Source: Klebsormidium nitens (lineage: Eukaryota; Streptophyta; Klebsormidiophyceae; Klebsormidiales; Klebsormidiaceae). Taken from it: 64,000 nt of DNA. Below are positions 12,501 through 26,549 of the stretch, one piece after another. The position numbers and the translations under genes are program-made. The notes beneath the pieces are model-generated. The model was not told the origin of the DNA and searched no databases. It saw nothing but the letters and a program-made list of their open reading frames with translations. The stretch covers positions 1 to 64,000 of the forward strand of contig DF237181.1 in the NCBI GenBank assembly GCA_000708835.1, read 5' to 3'. Numbering within the stretch: position 1 is the stretch's first letter; every line of letters starts with the position of its first letter.

Positions 12501-15500
12501 CAAAAAAGGATTCCAGAGGCGGCTCACGTCTCCACTCAGCCTGCCATCCGCCAGCCGGCAGAGGAACACCCCATTGCCGACTACGTCGTATCCCGTGAAA
12601 AAGTCGACGACGTCCTCCTCGACTGCGCGGAACGGCAGCCCCCGCATCCGCAGCACGCCCTTGTACCCCGCGTCCGGGTTGCCAAACGCGCTGAGATCGT
12701 CCTCTGTCAGCTCGGGCTTGATCGCCGTCAGGTTCTGGTTCTTCTTGGCGAACTGCGGGAAAACAATACGGAAGGATGAGGACGTGGGGCAACAGTGTGA
12801 GGAGACTCGCTCTCAGAGGCGAACTGTTAGGGAAAGAAAGCGTAGAAATAGCAATGAATTCCAACAAGATGGGGCGTCTGGACGATTGGGCAAGAGCATG
12901 GAACGCATTCCAGGGAAGAGACCATCAAATGTTTGTTTCGAGCAATACGCTGAACCTTCAATGCGAAGCACATCACACACAACTTCAAGTCCTAATCGGA
13001 CCTGCAAAATGCGCGCATGCGACTCGATGTGCCCCGACGCTCGTGCGACTAAGGACTTGCAGATGGACGCTATTCTGAAAACAAAGCGCCCGCTCCCTTG
13101 CAATGTTTACAAAATTGCTTTTGAACCAGTCAGGAACTTAGCAATCCAAGGAAAAAGAGCTGGTCACTGAGAATAATCACGAAGCAGCCAGTCTGATCAT
13201 CTTTGCTTCGACAAGCAAAGACAAGCATGACAAGAGCTGTCAGTGCACTTTTAGAAGCACTCAGAAGTTGCAAGCTCAGCGCCGCACTTATTCCCCTACA
13301 AAGAGAGCAGAAGACACCGTGATCGTTATGCAGGCCCGGGGAACTTACGTCCAGATCTTGGTATCCTGCGGGAAAGACCTCGATCCACCTGTTCCCGACA
13401 TACCCGCTGCAGGAGAAACCACAAGCCAGTCAATTAAGCATCCTCATGCCAGAAGTCCTCCTGTCAAGACATCTACAGGAACAGAAGTACTACACACGAT
13501 GTGGCCCGACACGTTCCGTTGATTGCTGAAACGCAATCGCGTGTCCCAGAGCGTGTCCAAAAGCAGACTGCGGTGACGGGGGGGTTCTGGAGGAAGGTTT
13601 CGGCAATACTGGACGAAACTGGCGAGCAAGTTGAGGCTGACGGTGACCTTTCTCCAGGTAACGAACTTTGCTTGACTCACTTGTTCTTTCCCAGAGCCAG
13701 ATCCGCATCTTCGATTGAAGCACATTCCACGATTGCCTCTCCCGACGGCCGCCCTGCACGAAAGACCTGAACTTTCAAACGGTGTACCTTCCTCAGACGC
13801 CCATCTTAACTAAAAGGGGGCATAACCTTTGTAGCGGGGCCCGGCAACTTTAAACGCAATCCGGAACATGGCCTCGGCGTCGAGCTTGGGGCTGAGACTT
13901 GGTGGAAGCTGAGACTGGCCATGCGACTGACAAGTTTTTGCAGACCGCGCAAGCGCCACCCTTTGGGAGAGCTACTGATCTGAGGCTAGCGCTTCAACCG
14001 GTCTCAGGAGGTACACACACCTTTCAGCTCTTAAGACGTGCACGGACCATCACGAGGCCTCCGCAATTACTGCAAATAGACAACACCTCCATGAAACAAA
14101 GAGAAAGGAGTTTAATCAGTTTGGTCTGCGCACCTCTGGCATCAAGCGTTAGGATGATCCCTTCAGGGCCCATCTGGACCCCCTCCAGGAATCGCTCGAT
14201 ATCCTGGCTCGTGGTGTCCCACGGAAGGCCTCGCAGGCGTACCACCGGAGCATCGCCCACCACCCTGGAAAACCACCAGACAGCCTGTCTTGCTTTATGT
14301 GACTTTCTTGAAGACGGTCCAGATCTACCGGACATCTTCGTCAACAATTGACGGCCTTATGAAGACTTGGAAAAGCATCTGCTTGTTTGATTCGCAATCG
14401 CGCGCAAATATCTGAGCTTTTCTGATGAGCTTCTTGTATAGGAATCAAGTGTTAGTAGGCTTCCTGGCGAGGAACAAAGTGGTTTTGGATAAAACGGTTG
14501 GAAGTGTGTCAACAGTGGTGCAGTCCAGGCAGTCCACGGGAAAGCGACCTTACGCACACACCAAGGAGTGAGCATGCCCTGAAGTGATTGGTTTCTCTTC
14601 TGCTGAACCTCATCTAAGGACATGCTGCTTTCCAGAAAAAGAATATCCAAATACAGATTCAAGGGCGCAAGATGTGTTACTCACGGTGGTGGCCGTCTCC
14701 CATAGTTCTCCCTTTCGCCGTACGCTTGGCATACCACTGGGCTTGTGGCGAAATTGTACCTGGACAAAAACAACAGCGATGCTGGTCAAAAAAGCGGACA
14801 AAGCAATCAATTCCAATCAGGAAGACGAGTCCTGCACAATCTTGCCAATCATGGATGTGCCTCCCCAAAACCTGGAGGAGTTCAATGAGCAATAGGTACT
14901 TTCCAACCGTTCTTGATCAAGTCTGGGATTGTTTTCTTGATTCGATCTCCGACCATCTTCAGCCTGCTGGAGCAGAAATCAGGTGAAGTTGGTGCTTTGA
15001 ATGCGGAGCAAGAAAGGACTGCACAATGCAACCAAGGAAGTTTCAAAAACCGCCCTGTTTTCAGGAATCCCCCGAGCAGATGACGGACTTCATCACTTTC
15101 CAAAAGAAGGCCAGCAATGAGGGCGATCGATGCAAGGCTCGAGAAAGCGCTTTCATTCAATTCTGAAGTCACCATTACCATCACATCCCATGAACTTAGG
15201 GCTTCAGCACAAAAGTTCTTCACCAGTCAATGGCGCCTGTTTTTTGAAGGGAAATACCATCTCAACAACTGTAAACCTTCACAAAGAAACTTGAAAGCTT
15301 GTGAAAATGTGCATGCCCCAATGAGGATGCAGTGTGGATCCGGCATTGCGCACAAAATGCGAACTTGTCACCAGAGCTTGGTACATGAAGAATGACGAGA
15401 CAGCTGACCTTTGAGGTTCATAGAAAGGGCCAGGTGCCCCGAGCCCTGATTGCCTCAATGCATCCACTGCCAGCAGATCCTGGAACAGAGTCTGCCGTGG

Positions 15501-15659
15501 CTGTAAAAAGTGGCCAACCAATGCACTCCTCAAACTAAGAGGCAGCCCCGGGACACCTTGCTGTCCCACATTGTTGCGCGGCGCAGGCTTGCTTAGCAGG
15601 TTAAGCACGGCCCGGCTTAACCCCAGGCTGCTGCTGGCCGTGCAAGAAGAGCCCTGCAT
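9575..15659 (-). CDS. Four-quasi-RRM RNA-binding protein, hnRNP F/H-ESRP-GRSF1 type
   Basis: Eleven exons on the minus strand join in phase: 15659-15409, 14264-14134, 13753-13681, 13406-13349, 12752-12528, 12090-12019, 11613-11470, 10923-10798, 10479-10412, 10073-9965 and 9769-9575, about 483 residues. The ATG sits in GCCACCATGC. Four quasi-RRMs are recognised by their RNP2-like strands VVRLRGLPW (~90), VLRMRGLPF (~204), YIKLRGLPF (~306) and TIKMRGLPF (~408), each followed by a DFFTGYD-like helix, a GRPSGEA or GEAFVEF strand and a final (N/G)R(W/Y/F)(I/V)E(L/V)F strand. This strand set is typical of qRRMs that bind G-tracts and act in splicing or RNA processing. The first ~85 residues are Ser/Leu/Arg-rich and could be an organelle presequence, as in GRSF1, but this is inference. 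Several introns carry tandem duplications. Confidence 0.88.
11711..11962. repeat. Intronic tandem duplication, about 175-bp period
   Basis: TCGATCTTTGCACG-AAGCTGACTTA and the downstream ATCAAGCTTTG-ACTTGTC occur twice, starting at 11711 and 11886. The copies are diverged. They lie in the intron between exons 6 and 7 of the RRM gene. Confidence 0.75.
12266..12449. repeat. Intronic 92-bp tandem duplication
   Basis: Two adjacent copies start with CGCACGTATCTGGAGCCAG, at 12266 and 12358, and match along their length with a few substitutions. They lie in the intron between exons 5 and 6 of the RRM gene. Because 92 is not a multiple of three, the copies shift frame and are not likely coding. Confidence 0.9.
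13829..13903 (-). other. Possible cassette or remnant exon in the RRM gene
   Basis: Between RRM1 exons 2 and 3, the minus strand reads LSPKLDAEAMFRIAFKVAGP in an open frame. It is followed by AAAG and a weak GTTATG donor, and preceded by an AAG that could be an acceptor. Exons 2 and 3 join perfectly without it and the frame does not fit both sides, so inclusion would break RRM1. It may be a poison exon or chance. Confidence 0.25.
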
Positions 15660-16365
15660 GGTGGCAGACGACCCTTTGGCGAGCACTACCCTCAGGGAGG
15701 CCCTCCACGGGCCGAGCAGAGCCACACTTGCGGCGGGAACAGGGAAAAGGCGGGAGGAATGAGCAGACCTTTTTACAGAGCAGGTTAATGAGACAAGGCT
15801 ATGAAGTATTCTATGGGGGCGCCCTAACCGCTTTGTCCTGTCACGGTCTCCTGAGCTTCCTGAAACAGTGAAAGTGGCGTATAAGAAGCTTGGCAAGGAA
15901 GGCAAGAACGTCTCGAAGAAGGAAACCTCAACATGTTAGAAACTGTGTCAAGTTTCCGAATATCTTAGATGTTGGTTTAACGGTACTGACCAACCAGAAA
16001 CCCAGCCTCTCCTATAAGCCAGCCTGGGCTGAGACTTGTCACTTAACCTACCTATAGCCGGTTCGGTTACGGACCTTTTCCCCCGACACTTGCCAAGGAA
16101 GCACAAATGTGCATTGCTGACCTGCAGCCTGCAGATCTCGATTCAGGTTGCGACATCACCACTCTTTCACAGCGGTGGGAGACGTGGGGAGCCCGTGGGG
16201 AGACGTCCTGGTGGAAGATCAGGATTGCACAGAGAAAGAAGCGAGGTCCTGTCTTGCTTATCGTTCAAATATTGCGTTCATACAGCTTTCCAGCATTGCT
16301 CACCGACCGCCCATTGGAGACGGGTTCGTTTAGTGTTTGTGTGGAGGGCAAAAGCTTGCGCTCCA
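15660..16365. promoter_or_regulatory. Divergent promoter region, RRM gene and MATE gene
   Basis: About 700 bases separate the two start codons, which point away from each other. The stretch must hold both 5' leaders and probably both promoters. I see no clear TATA box or other named element. Confidence 0.5.
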
Positions 16366-19302
16366 ATGGTGGTGTCACGGCATGAAAGCGACCCACAGGT
16401 TCTGCCGAGGCGGATCTTAGAAGACAATGCCGGCGATTTGCAGCCTTCGCGGAAGATTGTCGTCCGGGTTGGGTCCTCGTATGGGCTTGGACTTCGCAAG
16501 AGCGATACAGATGCACCGGCGCTGACGGAGCTGCCCTCGTGGAATCAGCTCAAGTTTGAGCTGTGGCTGCAATGGGAGCTGGCGGCCCCGCTCCTGGTTC
16601 AGGGGGTTTTGCAGGTGAGAAGATTGGATTGATTTTCTGAATCTGCAGTCAGAAAAAGGCCTCTTCTACTTGTATGAGCGGCATCCAGAGAAATGAAGAA
16701 TGTTTGCGTTGACATAAGCGGATGTGCAATTAAGGATCTGAATCCATGGACGGCGCTGAGGGGGAGTCAAAGGGGCACTTTGATTCCGCATGAATTTGGG
16801 ACTCATTTATAAACTTTGCCGAGTGTTTTTGACACAAAAAAGATACAGAAACTAGCAAAGTGGCCATTGATTGACCGAGTCTGCAGATGGGCCATGCTTT
16901 TGTTGCAACTCACACAGAGCTGCAGCCAACGCAGCCAATGCTTGTGTATATAGTCAGTTAAACAAACAATTGAATGTATCAGTTTGTGGGGAGTTGATGA
17001 TCAAGTACAAAACAAGCTGCGCCTGTCTGAGGGGGTCCTGGCAATCCATGCATGTCGTGGTGGGTTCGGCACTTTTTAAGCTATGTCTAAGCTCTCCCCA
17101 TCATCCGAACATTCCGCCCATCAGCTTTTCTCCACGTGCCTTCTTGCCTCTGATCTTTACAGTAGCACAAATCACGGATTTTGATGCACCAAACTATGAT
17201 ACTCGCAAACAGTGAAACTGTTCAATCCGCTCGTGATGTTCTCTCTTTCCCCCATGCGCAGGTCTTCCTGGGTCTGGTATCCATCATGTTTGTTGGTCGG
17301 CTTGGGGAGCTAGAGCTGGCAAGCGCCTCTCTTGGAATCTCCCTGTACAACGCCACCGGCTACTGGATTATGCTGGGATCCGTGGGGGCTATGGTGAGTA
17401 GTTTAGTTGAGCCTCATGGTTTGTATCGAACAAATGTTTGGTGGGTGGAAAAACTGCCCTGTACTTAGCTCGGCTGCCTTGTTTAGGGAGGACCGCGTCC
17501 TTAACATACACCATTAAGATCACCTAATGTCAGAACGAAGTGCAAGTTGTGAATCTGTGAAAGCTCGGGAGTAAGATTGCAATCAATTCAAGGAACTTTG
17601 GCTCCTGGTGTGCCTGTTGTCTCGCACCGTTTGACGGGACCAGATCATTCTGATTCTTATTCTGATGGTGTAAAAGTCCTAAAATCTTCGGTAAGTGGTG
17701 CCTTGCAAGATTCACTCGGAAAAAGTTGCCACTCCGGCCCCGTTCGCAACCCTTTCACATCCGACGATTGTTTTTCAGGAGGCCCTTATGAATCTCAACG
17801 TTTGCCTCCAGCCCAACACTCTTCCCTCTCGTGCACTCCGTCCAGAAAGAAGCAAAGAAACCGGGCAGACAACTCGCGGTCCTCCGACACTTTCTCACAC
17901 GTGTTTAATGTTTCAAATGATCATCTGGCCTCAGAGTTTATTTGAGTGTTTTCAAGTTGCCGTTCTTGCTGAACAGTGCGCTGATTCCCAACTCCTTGAA
18001 TACCGGTGACGATATCTGCGGGTAGACCCCTTCAACCGAAAGCGAGGTCACTTCTTAGACCTGATTCTTGTCTTTCGGACATGTACTACGCATTGAAAGC
18101 CGCTCGTCTTGATCCACCAACAGGAGACGCTCTGCGGGCAGGCCTTCGGCGCCAAGCAGTACCACAAGCTGGGCGAAGTCCTGCAGCGCGCGCTGTTCGT
18201 CAACACCGTTTTGTGTGGCCCGGTCATGATCCTCTGGATGTACGCTGAGGAGATCCTGCTAGCCCTCGGACAAGAGCCCCACATCGCGGACGCGACGACC
18301 CGGTTCCTGTACGGCCTCTTTCCCGCGCTGTTCGGGGCCGCGTGGGGCATGCCCCTCGTGAAGTACCTCCAGACGCAGAACATCGTGCGGCCGCTCGCCG
18401 TGTGCTCGGGCCTCACGCTCGCGGTCCACGTCCCGGTGACGTACGCGCTCGTCTTCTCGCTCGGGCTCGGCTTCATGGGCGCCGCGTACGCGACGTCAAT
18501 CTCCCAGCTCGTCTTCTTCTTCCTGCTCCTGGGGTCGATCTACATCTCCGGCGCGCACAAGAAGACGTGGGGCGGATGGTCCCGTCGGGCCATGTTTTCG
18601 GACGTGTCCGAGCTGTGGGAGTACGTACGGCTGGCCTTCCCGTCCGCAATCATGACGTGCCTCGAGTCGTGGGTGTACGAACTCGCCCTGTTTCTTGCGG
18701 GGCTGCTACCAAACCCGGCGGTGCAACTCTCGGCGATCAACATTCTAACGAACACAACGATGCTGACCTTTATGTTGGCGGTGGCGTGGAGTGCGGCGGT
18801 CAGCGTGCGCGTGGCAAACGAGCTGGGGGCGAACTCGCCGGAGCGCGCCCGGCTCGCGGTGCTCGCGTCCCGCGTCACGAGCGTCGTCACCGCGGCAGCC
18901 GTCGCGATCACGCTCTTTGCGTGTCGGCACGTCTGGGGGTACATATTCACGGACGACGTCCCGGTGATCAAGCTGACCGCGAGCCTGTTGCCGCTGCTCA
19001 GTATCTCCGCAGCCACGGATATTCTGCAGTACACGATGTCGGGTGTTTTGAGGGGGTCGGGGAAGCAGGACTTTGGGGCGCTCTGCAACTTTCTGAGTTA
19101 TTACTTGGTCGGCATACCGATGCTGGTCTTTCTGGGATTCTATTGCAATTTGGAGGCCATGGGGGTGTGGTCGGGGCTCCTCATGGGAGTACTTGCTAAT
19201 CTTGTAATCTATTCAATTCTCACGTCTATGATTGACTGGAAGAAGGAAGCCGAAACGGCCCTATCGAGGACGGGTGGGCTCGACACGCACTTGCTCGGAT
19301 AG
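16366..19302 (+). CDS. MATE/DTX-family multidrug and metabolite efflux carrier
   Basis: Exons 16366-16614, 17262-17393 and 18124-19302 join in phase 0 to give about 519 residues. A hydrophilic N-tail is followed by PSWNQLKFELWLQWELAAPL, the usual start of plant MATE proteins, then VFLGLVSIMFVGRLGELELA. Exon 3 opens with ETLCGQAFGAKQYHKLG, the signature Gln/Gly segment of plant DTX carriers, and holds the remaining helices, including AWSAAVSVRVANELGA in the second half and SGVLRGSGKQ near helix 10. Twelve membrane helices are expected for the family and the hydrophobic segments agree. Members use H+ or Na+ gradients to export organic cations, flavonoids, citrate or drugs at the plasma or vacuolar membrane. 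The substrate is not predictable here. Confidence 0.93.
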
Positions 19303-20659
19303 ACTTAAGTCGGTCTCTATATCACGGTAGACTACTGAATCTCAATAGATCCAATTGCTGGAAAACAAAGTAGTAACAAGTTGGAACGGGTGGTGCGTCG
19401 TATTAGGCTCTAGACTATTATCATTTCTATAGTTTATGTGACTCAATGCTAAGAGTATGTAAGGGTCTGTAATGAAGCTTGTAGAAACGATAAGCACTCA
19501 AGTTGCTCAAGGTGTTTGTGCTGTATCACAGTGTTGTCCCATGGTGGTTCTAATATGCACGATTGACGTATCAGCATACAGATTTGTACACACCCTTAGA
19601 AGCAAAGACATGCGGCGATCTGAGGACTGGACAGCCAGGACGGGGTTTGATGTATGGGCTTTTGACATTATTATAAGAGCCTGCAGATATAGGTATTGCT
19701 AGTGCGACTATAGCTAGAATCAAGCGGCTAGGGATCATATGCACGCAGTTACCGTACGCAGGAATTGGTCGGATTGTGGTTGAGGTTGATTATGGTTGAG
19801 AGCACCCTTGGAGTTGTAATGCCCGGGCCGGCCCCCCATTGTGGCCGCCTGCATGCATGATTGCACGGAGGTTCATCGACGATTGTGTCGAATGATGTTG
19901 TGCGTTTTGGTGTACTGACGATCTTGTCGATCCGACCATGCTGGAATCGGGCCGTTTTCCAGATCGAGTTCGTCCATGGAATGTTAATTGTATGTTGAGC
20001 GTTTAGATGTATACCTATCTAGCACTAGGGCGGCCGCGGCTATGTACACTCAGCTTCGATTTTGTAACCCATCATTTGCCAAGTCTGGTATACTTCGATG
20101 TCTAGGACTTAACACTCAACGACCATTGAGAATATACATCATCATGCATGTGAGACGGTCATGATTGTTGTGCAGCCGAATCATTTCAATCACATGTGCA
20201 CGGTTACTGTCAGAATGCAAGCTAGTAAAGACGGCAGAATTATGTTTCACCTCTTGCATCCCTCTCAAATGCAGGCCCGGACTCAATCTGCGACTACATT
20301 GATTGTGCCGACAGACGAGCAGTGGTTAATAAATCGATCTGCCGAGAACCAAATATAGACAAAAAGGAAATATAGCTTATAAGGTCGACATTAGTTTGCA
20401 AAGCCCGTTTTCAAGCAAGAAACTTTTGCAGGTACCTTAATTATGTACACTGGGCATCTGAGATCACTGCATGAGGGCTTTAGCCCTGCACATCGCGACA
20501 AAAGCCCCCCTCTACTTTATGGTCTAGCATGAACGGAGATACTGAGACTGCTCTAAAGCTTTGGTGAGAAACCGAAGCAAGTCCGGTCCTTGTCATCTGT
20601 ATACTCAACCCAAGTCTCTATGTATCCGAAACCGTCCACGAGACATCCCCTGGAAACTC
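19303..20659. other. Intergenic region between convergent MATE and RAB2 genes
   Basis: This holds the two 3' flanks. It is AT-richer than the genes and shows no open frame or repeat that I can support. Confidence 0.5.
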
Positions 20660-23433
<2,774 letters not shown>

Positions 23434-24167
23434 CCTTGCTGCTGTTTCCAACCAGACGATGTAAGAATCTGTAAAACTTTCGAGCAGAATAGCGTGTGGC
23501 GCAGGCGCTGATCTTCGTTGTCAATCAAAAATATGCCTCCCTTTTTAGTTTCCTTTCTGAGGACCAGATCAGACCCGATTCAAAGATGGAAGTATTCAAA
23601 GCACAAGAGCGCAAGTACTTTGCCAGAGAAACGGAACCTGCTCAGCTCGTCCGCCACAAACCCGCCCCTTTCGCCTTTGAACAGCTCTGAGAACAGCTCT
23701 GCTGCTTTGTGAGCTGTGCAAGGTGACTCAAAACGGTGACACAAAAGCATGCAAACTTCGAAAGGAGAATGTCCAGCGAAGCACAATCCAGCTGGCAGGT
23801 GCGCAACCACGCACTTTCATGCCGGCGACCTTTCGTTCTCCCGGTGAACTTGACACTAGATCCTAGCCTTTGCTCTGGAAGGAAAGACGGGAAGAATATT
23901 CTTAGTGTCACGTGAGCTCCAAAGTCGGGAGGCCCCGGGTTGAAGGTGTCAAACCCTAAACTCAGAGGGAGCTCCCTAGATTGAGCTCTGCAGAGCCATG
24001 AACTTGAAGTAGGTACGGTAGCTTCTGCAAGGGGCGCTCCTGTTGAGTGAGAATCAGATTGTCAACTTGCCAGCAGCGGCGGAGCTTTGTGTGCATTACA
24101 GGCTACAGCGGCTACAACAGGTTGTCCTCCAACCTGTCTCATTTACGGACGGTGGGAAGCAATCACG
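23434..24167. promoter_or_regulatory. Divergent promoter region, RAB2 and Mal d 1-associated-like gene
   Basis: There are 734 bases between two divergent start codons. Both 5' leaders must lie here. No named element stands out. Confidence 0.45.
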
Positions 24168-25757
24168 ATGGCGGCGCCTCCGATAACGCCTTGGTGGGAA
24201 CGAACGCTTGCCAATGATGGCCAATGTTCGTACAGCCGGTCAGAAAGTTACAGCTGCAAAACCACGTTTGATGCGGAGGCGGGGGACAAGCCCGTAAGAC
24301 GGTGCGAGCGCATCAGGACTCTACTGCGGCATTGCCCTGGAAAGTAAGAGTCTCTTCCACTGGAGAGAGCTGGTTTGATACGAGAAGGTCACCTCTTGAA
24401 TCGGCACAGATTGAGCGACATTGAAGAAGCTGGGGCCCAGAGTGTCTTGACCATTGATGTCGTTTTCCAGCTTGAAGACTACTTTGTTCTTTCAGAAATC
24501 TTCGTATCCACTCCTTACATGGTGGGGTTCCATCTCTGAAAAGGGTCTGGAAGATCAGATGTTGCCATTGGTTGCCTGCCTGTGCCTGATACTTTGGTGT
24601 CCTTTGCTTTGACTCAGGTTGGAGTGGAGCCCTTGCTGGACATCCGGCACTTCAATCCCTTTTGGGCTTTCTGCCATCTTCGAAATACACTGACTGATTT
24701 GTTCTTAGAACCTCAGGGCCCCCTTCTGGTCTGGAGAACACAAGGGTTCTGGTTATTACCTTGTAAGGGTTCGGCAATTGAGCTTCATCGGGGTGCCGCT
24801 TCTTTTTTGCTGCTACTTAGGAGCTTCCTAAGCAGGTTTTGAGTACATGCTATTTGCTGTTGCCTCTTTGGATAGTGCTAGTGCCACAAGGCTCAAGTAT
24901 TGCAGCAAAGTTCCCGGTTATTGATGGATCCAGTTCCACTTGATGCCGTTGACTTCCTCGTACGTAGTTCCTCTTCTCAGTGCTCTTTCGGCATTCCAAT
25001 GCGGTTGTGCGTGAAAACAGTGATAACTTACGTCCAAGTTGTTTGCCCACATGCAAAGCTTAAGCAAGCGGAGTTGCAGAGAAGTTACGGTGTTTTCATG
25101 TTTGTCCAGCTCTGATGGGCTTCTCCTAGTCTTTCTCACTTGGGAGAAAACTTTTTCTCATTTCTGTTCACCGACACTTGGCGAGCCCTTCGTACTGAGT
25201 ATTCATATTAGCTGGACTTTCTCTTCTCTTCAATGTGAGATCTTTCTCTTATCACCTGAGAGTAACCAAGCGTGGCTTCGATCCCCTGCCTCTGCAGGCC
25301 CACAGAAGTTGTCGAGTCCACGTCAGAAGTCACTGAAGAAGAAGAGACGTCTCCCCAACGCCTTCCCGGCCTGCCATCACTCCCGTCACTGCCCTCGCTG
25401 CCCTCTTTTCTCCCCCGAGCGCCTGAAGGGCCCTCCGGGGAAGAGCGGGTGGACTCGTTCTTCAAAGACATTTTTAAAGCGACTGAAGAAATGCTTGGCC
25501 AGTTCGAAACGAAACTGGAGGAGAGTGCGAGCAAAGCGCTGAAGGGGTTCTTCCCGCCAGAGGGAGGGGCTGCCAGGGCAAATGGAGCCGGGGGCGATGC
25601 GGAGCGGCTGAGGGGGTGGAAAAAGTTCCTGGGGCTCGAAACGGATGGTGTCGAAAAGAAGGAGAGCCCAGGAGTGGGGCCTCGCAGAAGCGGGGACGCT
25701 GTGCAAAAGAATGTAGATCAGTATAAGAGCTTCGAGCAGAAGTTCGAGGAGGTGTAG
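24168..25757 (+). CDS. Fra a 1/Mal d 1-associated-like protein
   Basis: Two exons (24168-24343 and 25298-25757) join in phase 2 at a GGAAA|GTAAGA donor, giving about 211 residues. Exon 1 has a short hydrophilic N-terminus and a Cys pattern YSCKTTFD...VRRCERIRTLLRHCPGK. Exon 2 continues PTEVVESTSEVTEEE. This matches the recalled plant family called Mal d 1- or fra a 1-associated protein, whose core reads CKT..., VRKCEK, LRDC, GRPVEVV. After that come a Leu-Pro-Ser repeat (residues ~75-90), a predicted helix (DSFFKDIFKATEEMLGQFE) and an acidic tail ending in FEQKFEEV. The molecular function of the family is not established. Assignment rests on memory of the motif, not on a search. The join to exon 1 is inferred from phase and family match. 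Confidence 0.75.
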
Positions 25758-26549
25758 GCGAAACACAGTCGGACGAATTAGCTGGCGTCATGATGATTCT
25801 CTGCATGCGAAGTCTTGTACATAAACGTGATTGACTCGGTCTGGCACGTCGGAGCGATTCATTATAAGGCAAAAACTGTTGACTTATGCGGCCGCCATGC
25901 AGTAGTGTAAAACACATAATTGTCTAGGCCGGGTCGAGCATATATTGCGCGGTGTGTCGGATCATATACAGCGCTGCATATGGTGCGCGAGCATGCATAA
26001 GATAGCATGTGAACATGCTGTGCACGATATCGATATGTTGATTTCTGCAGGCATGGCTGCTATAAACGAAGGCAACTCCGGATCCTGTCCATGGCAATTA
26101 TATACCCAGGAATTATGCATTCTGTGAACTTCGGAAGCTTGGGGGAACCCGCCCGACACCGACATGTGTGGCAAGTTGCTGGGGAACTGAATACGACCAA
26201 TATCTTCTCCAAAAACACCTCAGTTTTGCTCTAAGCATAGTGCGGATGCTGCCTGCTTCATTGACACTTGCTGATTATCACTGAGCTGCACAGACTTTCA
26301 TCTGGCAGCAGCTATGGAACAGATTCCGTGACTCTCTCGACTTGACAAGTGCCTTCTAGCGTGTACAACAAGAAGTCATCAGCATCCAGTACAACCCTAA
26401 CAACTCGAAGCTGTCAAACACCTTCGAGAACTTCCGTCACCGGCGACTAGCTTCGATCACCCTGTAGCTCTCTCCCCACTACTAAGAACACTTCCGAGAC
26501 ACCGCTTTCCTACTTTCGTAACTAAAACCTTTCCCCTCGTTTTCAGTTG
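25758..26549. other. Intergenic region between convergent genes
   Basis: This contains the 3' flanks of the plus-strand gene ending at 25757 and of the minus-strand calcium uniporter gene ending at 26550. No other feature is visible. Confidence 0.5.

Noticed and set aside
14584-15395. Plus- and minus-strand frames between RRM exons 1 and 2
   Set aside because: No domain match, and exons 15409 and 14264 join directly in phase 2, so this is treated as intron.
18342-19199. Second long plus-strand frame over the MATE exon
   Set aside because: Overlapping shadow in a GC-rich exon; it has no membrane or family pattern, unlike the MATE frame.
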